Source: DATFYP01 sp035626235
GTDB taxonomy: Archaea; Thermoproteota; Nitrososphaeria; Nitrososphaerales; Gagatemarchaeaceae
NCBI GenBank assembly: GCA_035626235.1
Contig: DASPOB010000039.1
Location: 1-54,204 of the forward strand
Direction: 5' to 3'
DNA length: 54,204 nt
Positions 26,283-34,554 of the stretch are shown here, piece after piece (positions within the stretch are counted from its first letter, which is position 1; every line of letters begins with the position of its first letter). The notes under the pieces are model-generated. The model saw nothing but the letters and a program-made list of their open reading frames with translations. It made no database searches and had not been told where the DNA came from. Both the position numbers and the translations under genes were made by a program.

Positions 26283-27428
26283 ATGGCAGTTGTAGCTACG
26301 GCTGGAAAAAGGGACGTGAATGCCAGAACCGCTCAACTTGTGGATCTCCTTACGGAACTCGGGCCAGACGTACCCGAAATAGCCCGGAGGCTCGGCCAGT
26401 TCAAGGAGTCTGTGAGGTACCGCTACAAGGAGAAAATAATCAACCGAGGGTTGGCGGTACAGGGAATCGTCGACCACGAGAAGCTCGGCCTAAGGAGAAT
26501 CGGATTCATCCTCGACTTCGCCAGCGAGTATAGGCAATACGCTCAGTCAATCCTTGCGGCGATGAACGAGCTGTGCTACCTGGTCGGGTTCAGCAGGACA
26601 CTGCCCAAGGGGGAGTACGTCGTTTTCTTCAGCGTCCCCGTTGACGTGGCGAACGAAATCGTGACATTCTTCATGTCGCTCAAAGAGAAGGGGATGTTCG
26701 ACAAGGTCGAGCCAATGGAGTTCGACTGGTTCACCCTCGCACCCATGCGGTCTGACTGCTACGATTTCGACACAGGCAGGTGGGAGTACGACTGGTCCAG
26801 CCCTCCTGCGAAGGCAAACGTGGCCGCTAGTCAGCAACCCTCGACCCCGTCGAAGTTTGACTATGTGGACCTACTGATACTGAAGGAACTCCAAATGGAT
26901 GCGAACAAGTCGCTCAAGGAAATCGCTGACAAGCTGAATCTTAACTACAAGAAGTTGGCCTGGCACTACTCGGCCCACGTCAAGGCAAAGCACCTGGTCA
27001 GGGGGTTCTCGGTGGCCTGGATGGGGAGCAAGTACGACTACAAGATCGAGAAGGCCCTTCACAGGCAGCACAGGTATGTAGCGCTGCAGCTTCTCGTTAG
27101 GAACGTGACTCCTTTCGAGATGATTTCGCTGAGACAGGATGCTAACAAAGTGCCATTCCTCTGGGCAGAGATGATGGGCAAGAACTATTACGCAGAATTC
27201 TTCTTCCCTCTTGATTTCGTCGTAGAAGGGATGCAATGGCTGTCGGGGCTGATGGCACCGGTCAGAGATCGCGCCGACCTCTTCACAATCGATTACACCG
27301 GGTCGCTGCAGTTCTCGATACCCTACACGCTCTTCGATCAGAGCCAGAGGAAGTGGAAACTAGAACCTACGGAGTTGATGCAAAGATTCGACAACCTGAT
27401 AGTGCAGATAAAGAGCGGAGCAAGCTAG
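26283..27428 (+). CDS. Two-headed HTH transcription regulator (Lrp/AsnC-like)
   Basis: 381 residues. An N-terminal winged helix (residues about 12-50, ELGPDVPEIARRLGQFKESVRYRYKEK) is followed by a ligand-binding-like domain. A second HTH (about 198-240, DLLILKELQMDANKSLKEIADKLNLNYKKLAWHY) follows, then another mixed domain. Such duplicated regulators are common in Thaumarchaeota-type genomes. Composition is less GC-rich than in its neighbours. TATA-like GTTTAAAT at 26238-26245 leaves a short leader before the ATG. Targets are unknown; it stands alone. Confidence 0.82.
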   Translation: MAVVATAGKRDVNARTAQLVDLLTELGPDVPEIARRLGQFKESVRYRYKEKIINRGLAVQGIVDHEKLGLRRIGFILDFASEYRQYAQSILAAMNELCYLVGFSRTLPKGEYVVFFSVPVDVANEIVTFFMSLKEKGMFDKVEPMEFDWFTLAPMRSDCYDFDTGRWEYDWSSPPAKANVAASQQPSTPSKFDYVDLLILKELQMDANKSLKEIADKLNLNYKKLAWHYSAHVKAKHLVRGFSVAWMGSKYDYKIEKALHRQHRYVALQLLVRNVTPFEMISLRQDANKVPFLWAEMMGKNYYAEFFFPLDFVVEGMQWLSGLMAPVRDRADLFTIDYTGSLQFSIPYTLFDQSQRKWKLEPTELMQRFDNLIVQIKSGAS

Positions 27429-27457
27429 ACCAATAAAGGCCTAGCTTTGCCCGGCCT

Positions 27458-27580
27458 CTAACCCGAACCTACAGAGCGAATCGGTTCTAATGGCGCTGGG
27501 TGAATACCCAAGGCAGCGAAAACAATGCTGAGGCCGCCCAAGGCCAACATACCGTATCTGATTTTCTCGTCTAAGGTCAT
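27458..27580 (-). CDS. Small single-pass membrane protein (40 residues)
   Basis: Short reading frame MTLDEKIRYGMLALGGLSIV... with one hydrophobic helix (GMLALGGLSIVFAALGI), a charged N-terminus and a short tail ending SVGSG. GAGGAGGG lies 6 nt before the ATG, and TATA box GTTTAAAT (minus, 27605-27612) is centred 28 nt before it. The combination of promoter, ribosome-binding-like site and a well-formed membrane segment makes it a probable gene despite its size. It resembles no family I can name. Confidence 0.55.
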   Translation of the reverse strand: MTLDEKIRYGMLALGGLSIVFAALGIHPAPLEPIRSVGSG

Positions 27581-27969
27581 GGTCGCGCCCTCCTCGGAAT
27601 CAGGATTTAAACACTACGCATACGCATGAGCGACCCTTATCATCGTTAAGCGAAATCTCACTTGATATTGGCAGAAGCCCTCGGCTAGTCGCATCGGCTG
27701 ATAACGGAGCGTCGAGAATGACAAAACTCTATGTCAATTCCCACGTCAGTTAACAGAAGCCGTGGGGAGAGATGGATGAAACTGAGCCCATGCAGGTTGC
27801 CGATGCTCTGCCCTGTGATCGTTTAAGGGACTTCCGCGTCGTCCCCTGGCGGAAGTACGGACAATCGAAGGCCAACGGCGACGGCCGTCCTCAACGGCAC
27901 GTGGCCGCCCTCCACGACTCCATGAGCTACGCATGTTCATTAACGGGCGGCCGGAACAAGCTCTTTGAG
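27581..27969. other. Intergenic region with promoters only
   Basis: Holds the TATA box for the small minus-strand gene (27605-27612), several other AT-rich boxes (near 27636 and 27820) and the SpoIIM promoter TTCATTAA at 27936-27943. The frame upstream of the SpoIIM-like start (27772-27969) reads as low-complexity non-hydrophobic sequence and is not called as coding. Confidence 0.5.
27936..27943 (+). promoter_or_regulatory. TATA box of the SpoIIM-like gene
   Basis: TTCATTAA centred 30 nt before the ATG at 27970, deciding that start over the upstream ATG at 27772. Confidence 0.55.
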
Positions 27970-28635
27970 ATGTCGGAAGGAGGAGGCACCGGCCTCCAGG
28001 AGCACGAGACGAAAGACGTCGATTCGGTCCGCCTCGTGGACAGGGGAAGGCTGCTGCTCTTCCTTGGCGTCTTCGTGCTCGAGCTCCTTCTCTTCTTCGG
28101 CGCGACGGTCGTTCCAATCGCCCCCGCCGCCCAACAGCAGGTCCAGCAGGCCGCCAGGGATTTGCAGAACTCCACGGCCCACCAGGCGCCCGTGGCGATC
28201 CTCGGGTTCATCTTCGCCAACAACGCGAAAGTGGCTCTGGCCGAGTTGATACCAGGGGTCGGCCCCGTCGTCTTCTTCATCTCTATGGTCAACACCGGAC
28301 AGGTGATACAGGTCATCGGGACGTCCACCGGGGTGCCTGCGGCGCTCCTGGGCTCCCTGCTCTTCGTGTTTCCCTTCACCATCGTCGAGCTCTCCGCCTA
28401 CGCGCTCGCGGTATGCTCGGGCTCGATGCTGATCATCGCTTGGAGGAGGAAGACGTTACATCGGGAGGCGCGCGTGTTCGCCTACGAGGTCGCGGGCGTG
28501 GTCGTGATACTGCTACTCGCCGCTACGATGGAGACGATAACGCTCCTTTCCTATGAAGTCGGCCTCGCCCTGTGGCTTCCGACCGGGCTCCTGGTCGCGT
28601 GGCTGGCGATCACCCTCAGGAGGACCCTCGGCTGA
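27970..28635 (+). CDS. SpoIIM-family (stage II sporulation protein M-like) membrane protein
   Basis: 221 residues with about five helices. The central ILGFIFANNAKVALAELIPGVGPVVFF block is the family core, where FxNN precedes a Gly-rich helix, followed by FPFTIVELSAYALAVCSG. Archaeal members are usually found in operons with other membrane or HAD genes; the function outside sporulation is unknown. The stop overlaps the likely start of the HAD gene (CTGA). The start is set by the TATA box 30 nt upstream. Confidence 0.8.
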   Translation: MSEGGGTGLQEHETKDVDSVRLVDRGRLLLFLGVFVLELLLFFGATVVPIAPAAQQQVQQAARDLQNSTAHQAPVAILGFIFANNAKVALAELIPGVGPVVFFISMVNTGQVIQVIGTSTGVPAALLGSLLFVFPFTIVELSAYALAVCSGSMLIIAWRRKTLHREARVFAYEVAGVVVILLLAATMETITLLSYEVGLALWLPTGLLVAWLAITLRRTLG

Positions 28636-29306
28636 AGAACGTCAGGTACCTGACGTTCGACTGCTATGGTACGCTGATCGATTGGAAGCGGGGGATCGAG
28701 GCGGCGCTGGTCGCTGCACTTGGCGGGGCCCCCCATGTCAAAGGTGGGCTCTTGGCCGCATACCTGGAAGCCGAGAACGAAGAGGAGAGAAGCTACAAGA
28801 AGTACAGACAGGTGCTCAGAAACGCGGCTCTCCAGGTCGCCTCGAGGGCTGGGGTCGACCTCGGCGAGGAGGAGGCGGAGGCGTTCGCGGACTCGCTGCC
28901 GAGCTGGCCCGCGTTCTCCGACGCCCGGCCGTCGCTGGACGAGTTGAGGTCCAGGGGATACGAGCTGTACGTACTTTCCAACGTGGACAGGGACCTTCTG
29001 GAAGAGACAATCAGGAGGTCACGACTGGAGCTGGACGGATACGTGACCGCAGACGACACAGGTTCCTACAAACCTGCGCCGGGGCACTGGGAGACATTCA
29101 TGAAGAGGTCGGGAGCAGAGCGAGAAGGAATCCTTCACGTCGCCCAAAGCGTCTTCCACGACATAATGCCGGCGCAGAAGATGGGAATCAGCTCGGCGTG
29201 GGTGAACAGGTACCACGAGCGCCTTCCTCCGGGCGCGCAGCCCTCCTTCATAGTGGGGGGGCTGGAGGACCTCCTGCCGCTACTGCCGCGAAGAGCACAG
29301 GCGTAG
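28632..29306 (+). CDS. HAD-superfamily hydrolase (2-haloacid dehalogenase-like)
   Basis: About 224 residues with all HAD motifs: FDCYGTLIDW (nucleophile Asp), LSNVD (motif II), SYKPAPGHWE (motif III Lys) and QSVFHDIMPAQKMG (motif IV). Either a dehalogenase or a small-molecule phosphatase. The homologous region begins right after a CTG at 28632 that overlaps the upstream TGA, with AGGAGG at 28618-28623, 8 nt before it; no ATG is available. GTG at 28599 or 28572 are alternative starts inside the SpoIIM gene. It is the second gene of that operon. Confidence 0.85.
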   Translation: MKNVRYLTFDCYGTLIDWKRGIEAALVAALGGAPHVKGGLLAAYLEAENEEERSYKKYRQVLRNAALQVASRAGVDLGEEEAEAFADSLPSWPAFSDARPSLDELRSRGYELYVLSNVDRDLLEETIRRSRLELDGYVTADDTGSYKPAPGHWETFMKRSGAEREGILHVAQSVFHDIMPAQKMGISSAWVNRYHERLPPGAQPSFIVGGLEDLLPLLPRRAQA

Positions 29307-29326
29307 TGTCCCGGGTGGCGTCCCCA

Positions 29327-30745
29327 TCACGGGCTACGGACTCCTTCTACCTCGCCCGCGACACGCAGGAAATCCTCTCCTTTCTTCGTCAGCTCGTAGG
29401 GGACCCTCTCGCGCCCCCTGGCCGTGACCACCCCGGCCCTCCGCACGAGGGCGAGCTCCTCGAGCTCGCCGAGATGCTGGTAGACGCTCGCCGTCGTGAT
29501 CCTCCTGCTCAGCGAAATGCCCTGCCACAACTCGTAGCCGTAGCGGCTTCGCCCCTCCAACAGACGCAGGAGGGCGAGCTTAGTCTCTCCGACCTGAATC
29601 CTGGCGACAGTATAGTCCTGGCGAACCGGCACCGGCCTTGCGAACTTCGCCAGTCTTGACACGGCCTTGGTGTCCTTGAGCCCGGCGCTGGTGATGACGC
29701 ATACTACGACTTCGTCCCGTTCAATCTGTCTTCGCTCCAAGGCCCGCCCCAGGCACGCGACCACCGAAGCCGATGCCGGCTCGGCGAAGATCCCCTCGGT
29801 CCGGGCGAGCAGGCCGGTCGCGCTCACGGTCTCGCTTGCGGTAGTCTCCAGTCCCGCTCCCCCAGATGCTTCGATTGCCGCGGCGGCCTCCTTGATGAAG
29901 TATGGCTCCGACTCCTCGAGCTCGGTGAAGGACCCGCGCCGCTCTCCAGGAGGGAGCCCCGAGCGCTCTGACTCGGCGAGCCTGACGCCGACCAGCCTGC
30001 AGCGGGAGGAATCGACCAGCCCCGACTTCTTGAGCTGCAGGATTCCCCGCCAGATCATGCTAAGATGCCCGCCAGTCCCGACGGGCACGACTATGACGTC
30101 GGGCAGGCTCCATTCTAGTTCTTGCGCTATCTCGAGGCCCGTGGTCTTCTCCCCTTCTAGGATGTACGGGTTCCCTGCGTTTACCGAGAGCACGTGCTTC
30201 TGTTCTGTCGGTTGGGCGCGGCGCTGGTGGGCTTCGATGGTTGCCCCGAACGCTATCATCTGGTAGAGCTTGCCCCTGTCGGTGCTCGGGTCAATCGTCA
30301 CCCTGGCCTCTATCCCAGCTCTGGCAGAGTAGGCTGCCAGCGAGGCCCCCAGGTTCCCTGTCGTGACGCAGGAGCATTCCTTGACCCCCGCCCTCCTCGC
30401 CAGGCTTATCAGGACCGTCGCCCCCCTGTCGATGAAGGAGCCGGTGGGGTTCCTGCTTTCGTCCTTCATCAGGAGGTTGGGCAGGCCCAGCTCCGCTCCG
30501 AGCCGACGCGCCGGCAGCAGAGGAGTCCCCCCCTCCCCCAGCGAGACGATCTCGTCGGCCTGCACGTCGGGGAGGAAGGGCCTGTACCTCCACACGCCGG
30601 AGGGCGTGCGGTCCAGCTGTTCCCGGGACAGGCGCTTCGGGGCCCGGCCCTCGAGGACAACGGAGGAGCCGCATCTGGGGCAGGACGCGTTCAGCGCGTC
30701 GCTCTCGGACATCTTTGAACAGCTTACGCACCTCAGGCGGGCCAA
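29327..30745 (-). CDS. Threonine-synthase-like protein lacking the PLP lysine, fused to a C-terminal winged helix
   Basis: 472 residues. The N-terminal zinc ribbon CVSC...CPRC and the fold-type II PLP domain match threonine synthase: CSCVTTGNLGASLAAYSARAG, VVPVGTGGHLSM and TSAGLKDTKAV. In the cofactor motif, however, NPTGSFKDR reads NPTGSFIDR: Ile105 (codon ATC at 30431-30433) replaces the Schiff-base lysine, so normal catalysis is not expected. Residues about 385-472 form a PadR-like winged helix (LLEGRSRYGYELWQ ... TASVYQHLGELEELALV). The start is a leaderless TTG at 30745, with TATA 30 nt upstream. Likely a ligand-responsive regulator of the divergent ECF gene; this role is inferred. Confidence 0.85.
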   Translation of the reverse strand: MARLRCVSCSKMSESDALNASCPRCGSSVVLEGRAPKRLSREQLDRTPSGVWRYRPFLPDVQADEIVSLGEGGTPLLPARRLGAELGLPNLLMKDESRNPTGSFIDRGATVLISLARRAGVKECSCVTTGNLGASLAAYSARAGIEARVTIDPSTDRGKLYQMIAFGATIEAHQRRAQPTEQKHVLSVNAGNPYILEGEKTTGLEIAQELEWSLPDVIVVPVGTGGHLSMIWRGILQLKKSGLVDSSRCRLVGVRLAESERSGLPPGERRGSFTELEESEPYFIKEAAAAIEASGGAGLETTASETVSATGLLARTEGIFAEPASASVVACLGRALERRQIERDEVVVCVITSAGLKDTKAVSRLAKFARPVPVRQDYTVARIQVGETKLALLRLLEGRSRYGYELWQGISLSRRITTASVYQHLGELEELALVRRAGVVTARGRERVPYELTKKGEDFLRVAGEVEGVRSP

Positions 30746-30771
30746 CGCAGAACAGCTTGCGCCACGCCTGA

Positions 30772-30779
30772 TATATAGG
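30772..30779 (-). promoter_or_regulatory. TATA box of the ThrC-like/winged-helix gene
   Basis: CCTATATA on the minus strand, centred 30 nt before the TTG at 30745. It is only 7 bp from the divergent box at 30786. Confidence 0.65.
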
Positions 30780-30785
30780 TTGGAA

Positions 30786-30793
30786 CTTATATG
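30786..30793 (+). promoter_or_regulatory. TATA box of the ECF S-component gene
   Basis: CTTATATG centred 30 nt before the GTG at 30820; back to back with the box of the divergent regulator, so one bound protein could block both. Confidence 0.65.
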
Positions 30794-30819
30794 TCCACTC
30801 GCCTTCACGACCTTCCGGA

Positions 30820-31692
30820 GTGCCCGACTTGAGCGAGCCCGTGGATTCCAAGCGGAGCCAGGTAAGCCCTGGAAGGCGCCCAAGGCGGATGAGCGCCCGG
30901 ACAATCGCGAACACGGCGGTTTTCACGGCGTTCGTCGCTGCGGTCACGATGGCCTTCGCGATCTACATCCCTGCGACGAAGGGATACTTCGACATCGGGG
31001 AGGTAATGGTCTATGTGACAGCCATGCTGATGGGACCCTACGTCGGGGCCTTCGCCGGAGGCGTGGGCTCGGCCATATCGGACGCAATATTGGCGCCTCA
31101 GTACGCCCCCGGGACGCTCGTAATCAAAGCAGCCGAGGGGTACGTGGTGGGCTATCTGACGAGAGCCGGAGCCAGTCGGATGACCCGGCAGACGTGGCGG
31201 ATCGTCAGCGGGGGCATCGGGGGAGCGCTGGCAATCGCGCTAGGGTGGATAGGGATCACCCAGCTGTCGGGGCCGCAGGTCCTGAGCTTGGGCTTCGCCA
31301 ACGGGCCGAACGCCCTGGTCCTTGGCCCCTTGGTGATACCTGCCAACTCCACTATTGGTCCACAGTTCTCCGCCAACTTCTTCGTCCCGCCGCTCCTTTG
31401 GGCCCTGATAGCGGCGGCGGCCTTCTTCGGGATCATGGTCGTAGGGCTGAGGCTCGACCCCGAGGTAGGGTGGACCATCCTGTCGATCCTTCTCGGGGGC
31501 ACTGCCATGGTCGTCGGCTACTTCCTTTTCGAGAGCATCGCGCTGCAACTGGGCACCGTCACCGCCGCCGTGGAAGTCCCCATTAACGTGGGGCAGGTCC
31601 TGGTCGGCCTGGTGGTCTCCGTCCCCGTCGTGAGGAGCATCAAGAGGGTCGCCGGCGGACGCAGGGCATTCGGCGAAGGACCGGCCAAGTGA
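30820..31692 (+). CDS. ECF transporter S component (vitamin or riboflavin/HMP-type substrate binder)
   Basis: 290-residue membrane protein with about six helices after a basic N-terminus. YFDIGEVMVYVTAMLMGPYVG followed by FAGGVGSAISDAI is the recognisable S-component core of energy-coupling-factor transporters, which bind vitamins or their precursors. The loop at 170-205 is unusually long. No T or A component is in the window, so it must share a module encoded elsewhere. The substrate is undetermined. The leaderless GTG start is set by the TATA box. It is followed 7 nt later by the AIR-synthase-like gene. Confidence 0.78.
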   Translation: MPDLSEPVDSKRSQVSPGRRPRRMSARTIANTAVFTAFVAAVTMAFAIYIPATKGYFDIGEVMVYVTAMLMGPYVGAFAGGVGSAISDAILAPQYAPGTLVIKAAEGYVVGYLTRAGASRMTRQTWRIVSGGIGGALAIALGWIGITQLSGPQVLSLGFANGPNALVLGPLVIPANSTIGPQFSANFFVPPLLWALIAAAAFFGIMVVGLRLDPEVGWTILSILLGGTAMVVGYFLFESIALQLGTVTAAVEVPINVGQVLVGLVVSVPVVRSIKRVAGGRRAFGEGPAK

Positions 31693-31699
31693 GCCATCC

Positions 31700-32722
31700 G
31701 TGGTCAGGCTTCCCCTTGGGAAGATACCGATAGATGTCCTCAGCGAGACAGTCCTCTCGAAGACCGGAGCCCCCTCGAAGAGAATAGCAACTCCCCCCAG
31801 GCCGGGCCTTGACTTCGCGGCGATTGAGCTGGACGGCGGCTACCTCATCGTGTCCGCGGACCCCATCACGGGGGTGAGCGACCTCATCGGGAGCTACGCC
31901 GTGGACGTCAGCGCCAACGATGTCGCGACCAGCGGGAACAGGCCCCAGTTCATCGAGTCAGTCGTCCTTCTCCCTGAGGCTTCGGGCAAGGCTGAACTCG
32001 TGAGGATCGCAGACCAGATGCACCGGAGGGCAAGGGCCCTCGGGATAGCCATTGTGGGGGGGCACACCGAGGTGACGCCTGGGCTAAGGCGCCCGGTCGT
32101 TGCGGTCACTGCGTTCAGCTTCGCGAAGAACTACGTCTCCTCGCAGGACGCGGAGCCTGGCGACACCATGATGATGACGAAGACCGCGGGCGTGGAGGGG
32201 ACCGCGGCCATAGCCCGCGAAGGGCTGGTTTCGGGGAGGAGGGTTCCCCGGAGTCTGGGGCTCGAAGGGGGCAGGTTTGTGACCAGACTGAGCGTGGTCG
32301 AGGAGGCCGAAAAGGCCTACGCCACGGACTGCGTCCGGGCCATGCATGACTGCACCGAAGGGGGAGTGCTCGGCGCATCCTTCGAGATGTCGCTGGCGTC
32401 AGATGTCGGGTTCGTCCTCGAGGAGACAGCGGTCCCAGTCGCCTCGACGACCCGCAAGATCTGCTCCCTCTTTGGGCTGGACCCGCTCAAGCTCATCGGG
32501 TCGGGCTCGATGCTGTTGGCGGTGAAGAAGGGGAAGGAGAAGGCCCTGAGGGAAGCGATGAGGGGAACCTGCAAAGTGACGGCCATAGGAGAATTCACAG
32601 ACGAGGGACGGGTGCTGGTGAAGGAGAGCGGCGAGGAGGTCATTGTCAAGTCCGCGCCAGAAGACGAGCTATGGCGAGCCCTTGGAAGGGGCGGCTGGGC
32701 GCGCCACGGCGCGCACTTCTGA
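31700..32722 (+). CDS. AIR-synthase-related (PurM/HypE/ThiL superfamily) protein
   Basis: 340 residues of the PurM-like ATP-grasp-free superfamily. It shows the N-terminal Asp-containing strand LIVSADPITG, VDVSANDVATSGNRPQF with the nucleotide-binding Asp, GGHTEVTPGLRRPVV and the C-terminal domain starting DCTEGGVLGASFEM. Paralogues include thiamine-phosphate kinase and HypE. It does not match either fully, so the reaction is unassigned. Co-transcription with the ECF S component suggests cofactor metabolism. The start is GTG at 31700. Its 3' end overlaps topoisomerase IB by 54 nt on the other strand. Confidence 0.82.
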   Translation: MVRLPLGKIPIDVLSETVLSKTGAPSKRIATPPRPGLDFAAIELDGGYLIVSADPITGVSDLIGSYAVDVSANDVATSGNRPQFIESVVLLPEASGKAELVRIADQMHRRARALGIAIVGGHTEVTPGLRRPVVAVTAFSFAKNYVSSQDAEPGDTMMMTKTAGVEGTAAIAREGLVSGRRVPRSLGLEGGRFVTRLSVVEEAEKAYATDCVRAMHDCTEGGVLGASFEMSLASDVGFVLEETAVPVASTTRKICSLFGLDPLKLIGSGSMLLAVKKGKEKALREAMRGTCKVTAIGEFTDEGRVLVKESGEEVIVKSAPEDELWRALGRGGWARHGAHF

Positions 32723-34252
32723 TTCCCATTCCTCCCACCTCCTTTCCGAGCGCTCGACCCAGGAGAACTTCTTCTGCAGCGACTTGCTGTAGATCTTCGC
32801 CCACTCCATGCCGACGTGGTCGCACCAGGCCTTGTACGCCCTGGGGTCGATGTAGTTCTTCAGCGTGGTGTTCAGGTTGTAGTTCTTGGTCCGCCTGTAG
32901 AAGTCTACTTCCAGCTCAAGCTTCCTGACGCGCTCCTCGCTCACCTTGTGACGTGTCTTCGCCTCCTCGAGCTTGAGCATCTTTTTCTCAAGCGATTGAT
33001 CCCACGTCTTCGGCGGGGTACGCTGGTGGTTGCAGAAGACCGCCGCCTTGAGGTTAGCCTCCTTGGCAAAGTAGAGCTTGTCGAGGTCGTCGGCGTCCCG
33101 CATCTCCCTCGAGCGAAGCGCCTGCACGGCAGTCGATGTGGCGTGGTAGGTCCTGAAGACCTTCGCACTAAGGTCCGGAACGATGGACGACAGGAACTGG
33201 TTGACCATTCCCGAGCTCACGTGGTGGAAGATCTCGGTCTCCGGGCTCTTTCCCGAGGTGAATTCGGTCAGGTTCCTGACCACCGCTGGAGGGGGCGAGT
33301 CGGTCTTGTTCCAGGGGACGCTGTCCTTACCTAAGAAGCTGAACTCGACGCTCGTCCCCTTCAACTTCAAGTGCTCCACGCGGAGGGTGCTTGCCCCGAC
33401 GGTGTCCGCCTCGTCTTCGTCCTTCTCGTCTCCCACCCTCATTCCGAGCCTGTCGATCAGGTAGCAGACCGTAGCCACCTGCCTTTCGCGAGGGTCCTTG
33501 GAATCGAGCCTCGCACTGATCCTCTCTCGAATCTTTTCCAGGTTCCGGCCCGCCTTCGCTGCCTTGTCGTACTTCGCCTTGTTCCGCGACTGCTGCAGAG
33601 GGGAGCTTTCGTGAAGCCAGACGTACTTCTCCTTGTCGGTAAGCTTGTCGATCCACTTCGCCATCCACATTGACCTGTGGTCGTGGACGACCTCCTTCCA
33701 GTCTCCAGGGGGAACCGGGTCCCGCTCTCCGAGGTTTAGGACCACGTCGCGCTGAAAGACGCGCGGTTTCCATTTGCCGCGCATCGGATGCGCGCCGCGC
33801 CCCATGAACAGGCCGGGTGGTTCGACCATCCAGTTGGCGATGTCTACTTGCTTTCCGTCGAGGATGGCGACGCCGAACCTGGCCTTTAGTGATTCGCGCC
33901 GCTGCTTCCTCTCGGCGGCTACGGCCTTCTTCTCCTCCTTGCTCATGGTTTCCTTCGCTGCCTTCTCGGCGTCGACCTTGGCGAAGACCTGCGAGAAGTC
34001 CACCTGCTCGAAGAGGGCGCCTTTGAACAACTCAGGGAGTTCCTTCAAGAAGTCCTGCATGAAGTTCGACCGAAAAACGGAATCCTGAATGTACGGGGTG
34101 TCCTTCTTCTTCGCTAGGTGGTATGCCATCTCCTCGGCGATGGGAGAAAGAGGCACCAGCTTCCCCGTGACCTTGATCGAGAGGCCATCAGGCTTGTATG
34201 CCTCAGGGAAATTCACGCCGTTGTGCGAGAGCGTCTTCCAGTATGCGCTCAT
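32669..34252 (-). CDS. DNA topoisomerase IB (eukaryote-type)
   Basis: 527-residue type IB topoisomerase relaxing supercoils through a 3'-phosphotyrosyl intermediate. The N-terminal core starts WKTLSHNGVNFPE as in eukaryotic Top1. The catalytic set is visible: Arg in IDRLGMRVGDEKDE, Arg in FRTYHATST, His in CNHQRTPPKTWD and the nucleophile Tyr in LKNYIDPRAYKAW, preceded by a coiled-coil linker (about 420-470). In archaea this enzyme is a marker of Thaumarchaeota and relatives. TATA box CTTATATAGC (reversed, 34281-34290) is centred 34 nt before the ATG. Confidence 0.97.
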   Translation of the reverse strand: MSAYWKTLSHNGVNFPEAYKPDGLSIKVTGKLVPLSPIAEEMAYHLAKKKDTPYIQDSVFRSNFMQDFLKELPELFKGALFEQVDFSQVFAKVDAEKAAKETMSKEEKKAVAAERKQRRESLKARFGVAILDGKQVDIANWMVEPPGLFMGRGAHPMRGKWKPRVFQRDVVLNLGERDPVPPGDWKEVVHDHRSMWMAKWIDKLTDKEKYVWLHESSPLQQSRNKAKYDKAAKAGRNLEKIRERISARLDSKDPRERQVATVCYLIDRLGMRVGDEKDEDEADTVGASTLRVEHLKLKGTSVEFSFLGKDSVPWNKTDSPPPAVVRNLTEFTSGKSPETEIFHHVSSGMVNQFLSSIVPDLSAKVFRTYHATSTAVQALRSREMRDADDLDKLYFAKEANLKAAVFCNHQRTPPKTWDQSLEKKMLKLEEAKTRHKVSEERVRKLELEVDFYRRTKNYNLNTTLKNYIDPRAYKAWCDHVGMEWAKIYSKSLQKKFSWVERSERRWEEWESEVRAVARPAAPSKGSP

Positions 34253-34554
34253 GAATCGCGTTGCGGCTCCGTCCTAGGGCGCTATATAAGATAACCAGAC
34301 GCTGGCTCTGGGAATTGTCGGTTAGCCAGAGCTTCCCCGACTCGGGAGCTACGGATGATAGGATGGCGGGGAACATGAAGGTTAGCTTCCCCGCCTGCTC
34401 GCATTCTGCATTAAGGTCAGCCACGTGCCAGAGACCTCGCTCGACTCCCGAGAGGAAGTCGTGGGGTGTGACTTGGCCCAGCGCGCAGATTCGAGATGCT
34501 AGTCCTCGCTTGCGCGAGGTGTATCTAAATACATGCAAACGGGGCGTAACCTTC
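34253..34554 (+). other. Intergenic region with stem-loops; possible structured RNA
   Basis: No convincing gene. The box at 34281-34290 (GCTATATAAG) is nearly symmetric and serves topoisomerase IB, but could also start a plus-strand RNA near 34312. Beyond it are pairable arms GCTCTGG/CCAGAGC (about 34313-34331) and GGGGAA/TTCCCC (about 34370-34395). The PAC2 TATA box ATCTAAAT is at 34523-34530. Confidence 0.35.
34523..34530 (+). promoter_or_regulatory. TATA box of the PAC2 gene
   Basis: ATCTAAAT centred 28 nt before the GTG at 34555; it excludes the much longer upstream frame. Confidence 0.6.

Noticed and set aside
29327..30745. Annotation as an active threonine synthase
   Set aside because: The PLP lysine is Ile (checked on the reverse complement: TTC ATC GAC) and a DNA-binding domain is fused.
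34261..34554. N-terminal extension of the PAC2 protein
   Set aside because: Shadow-like composition and a TATA box 28 nt before the GTG at 34555.
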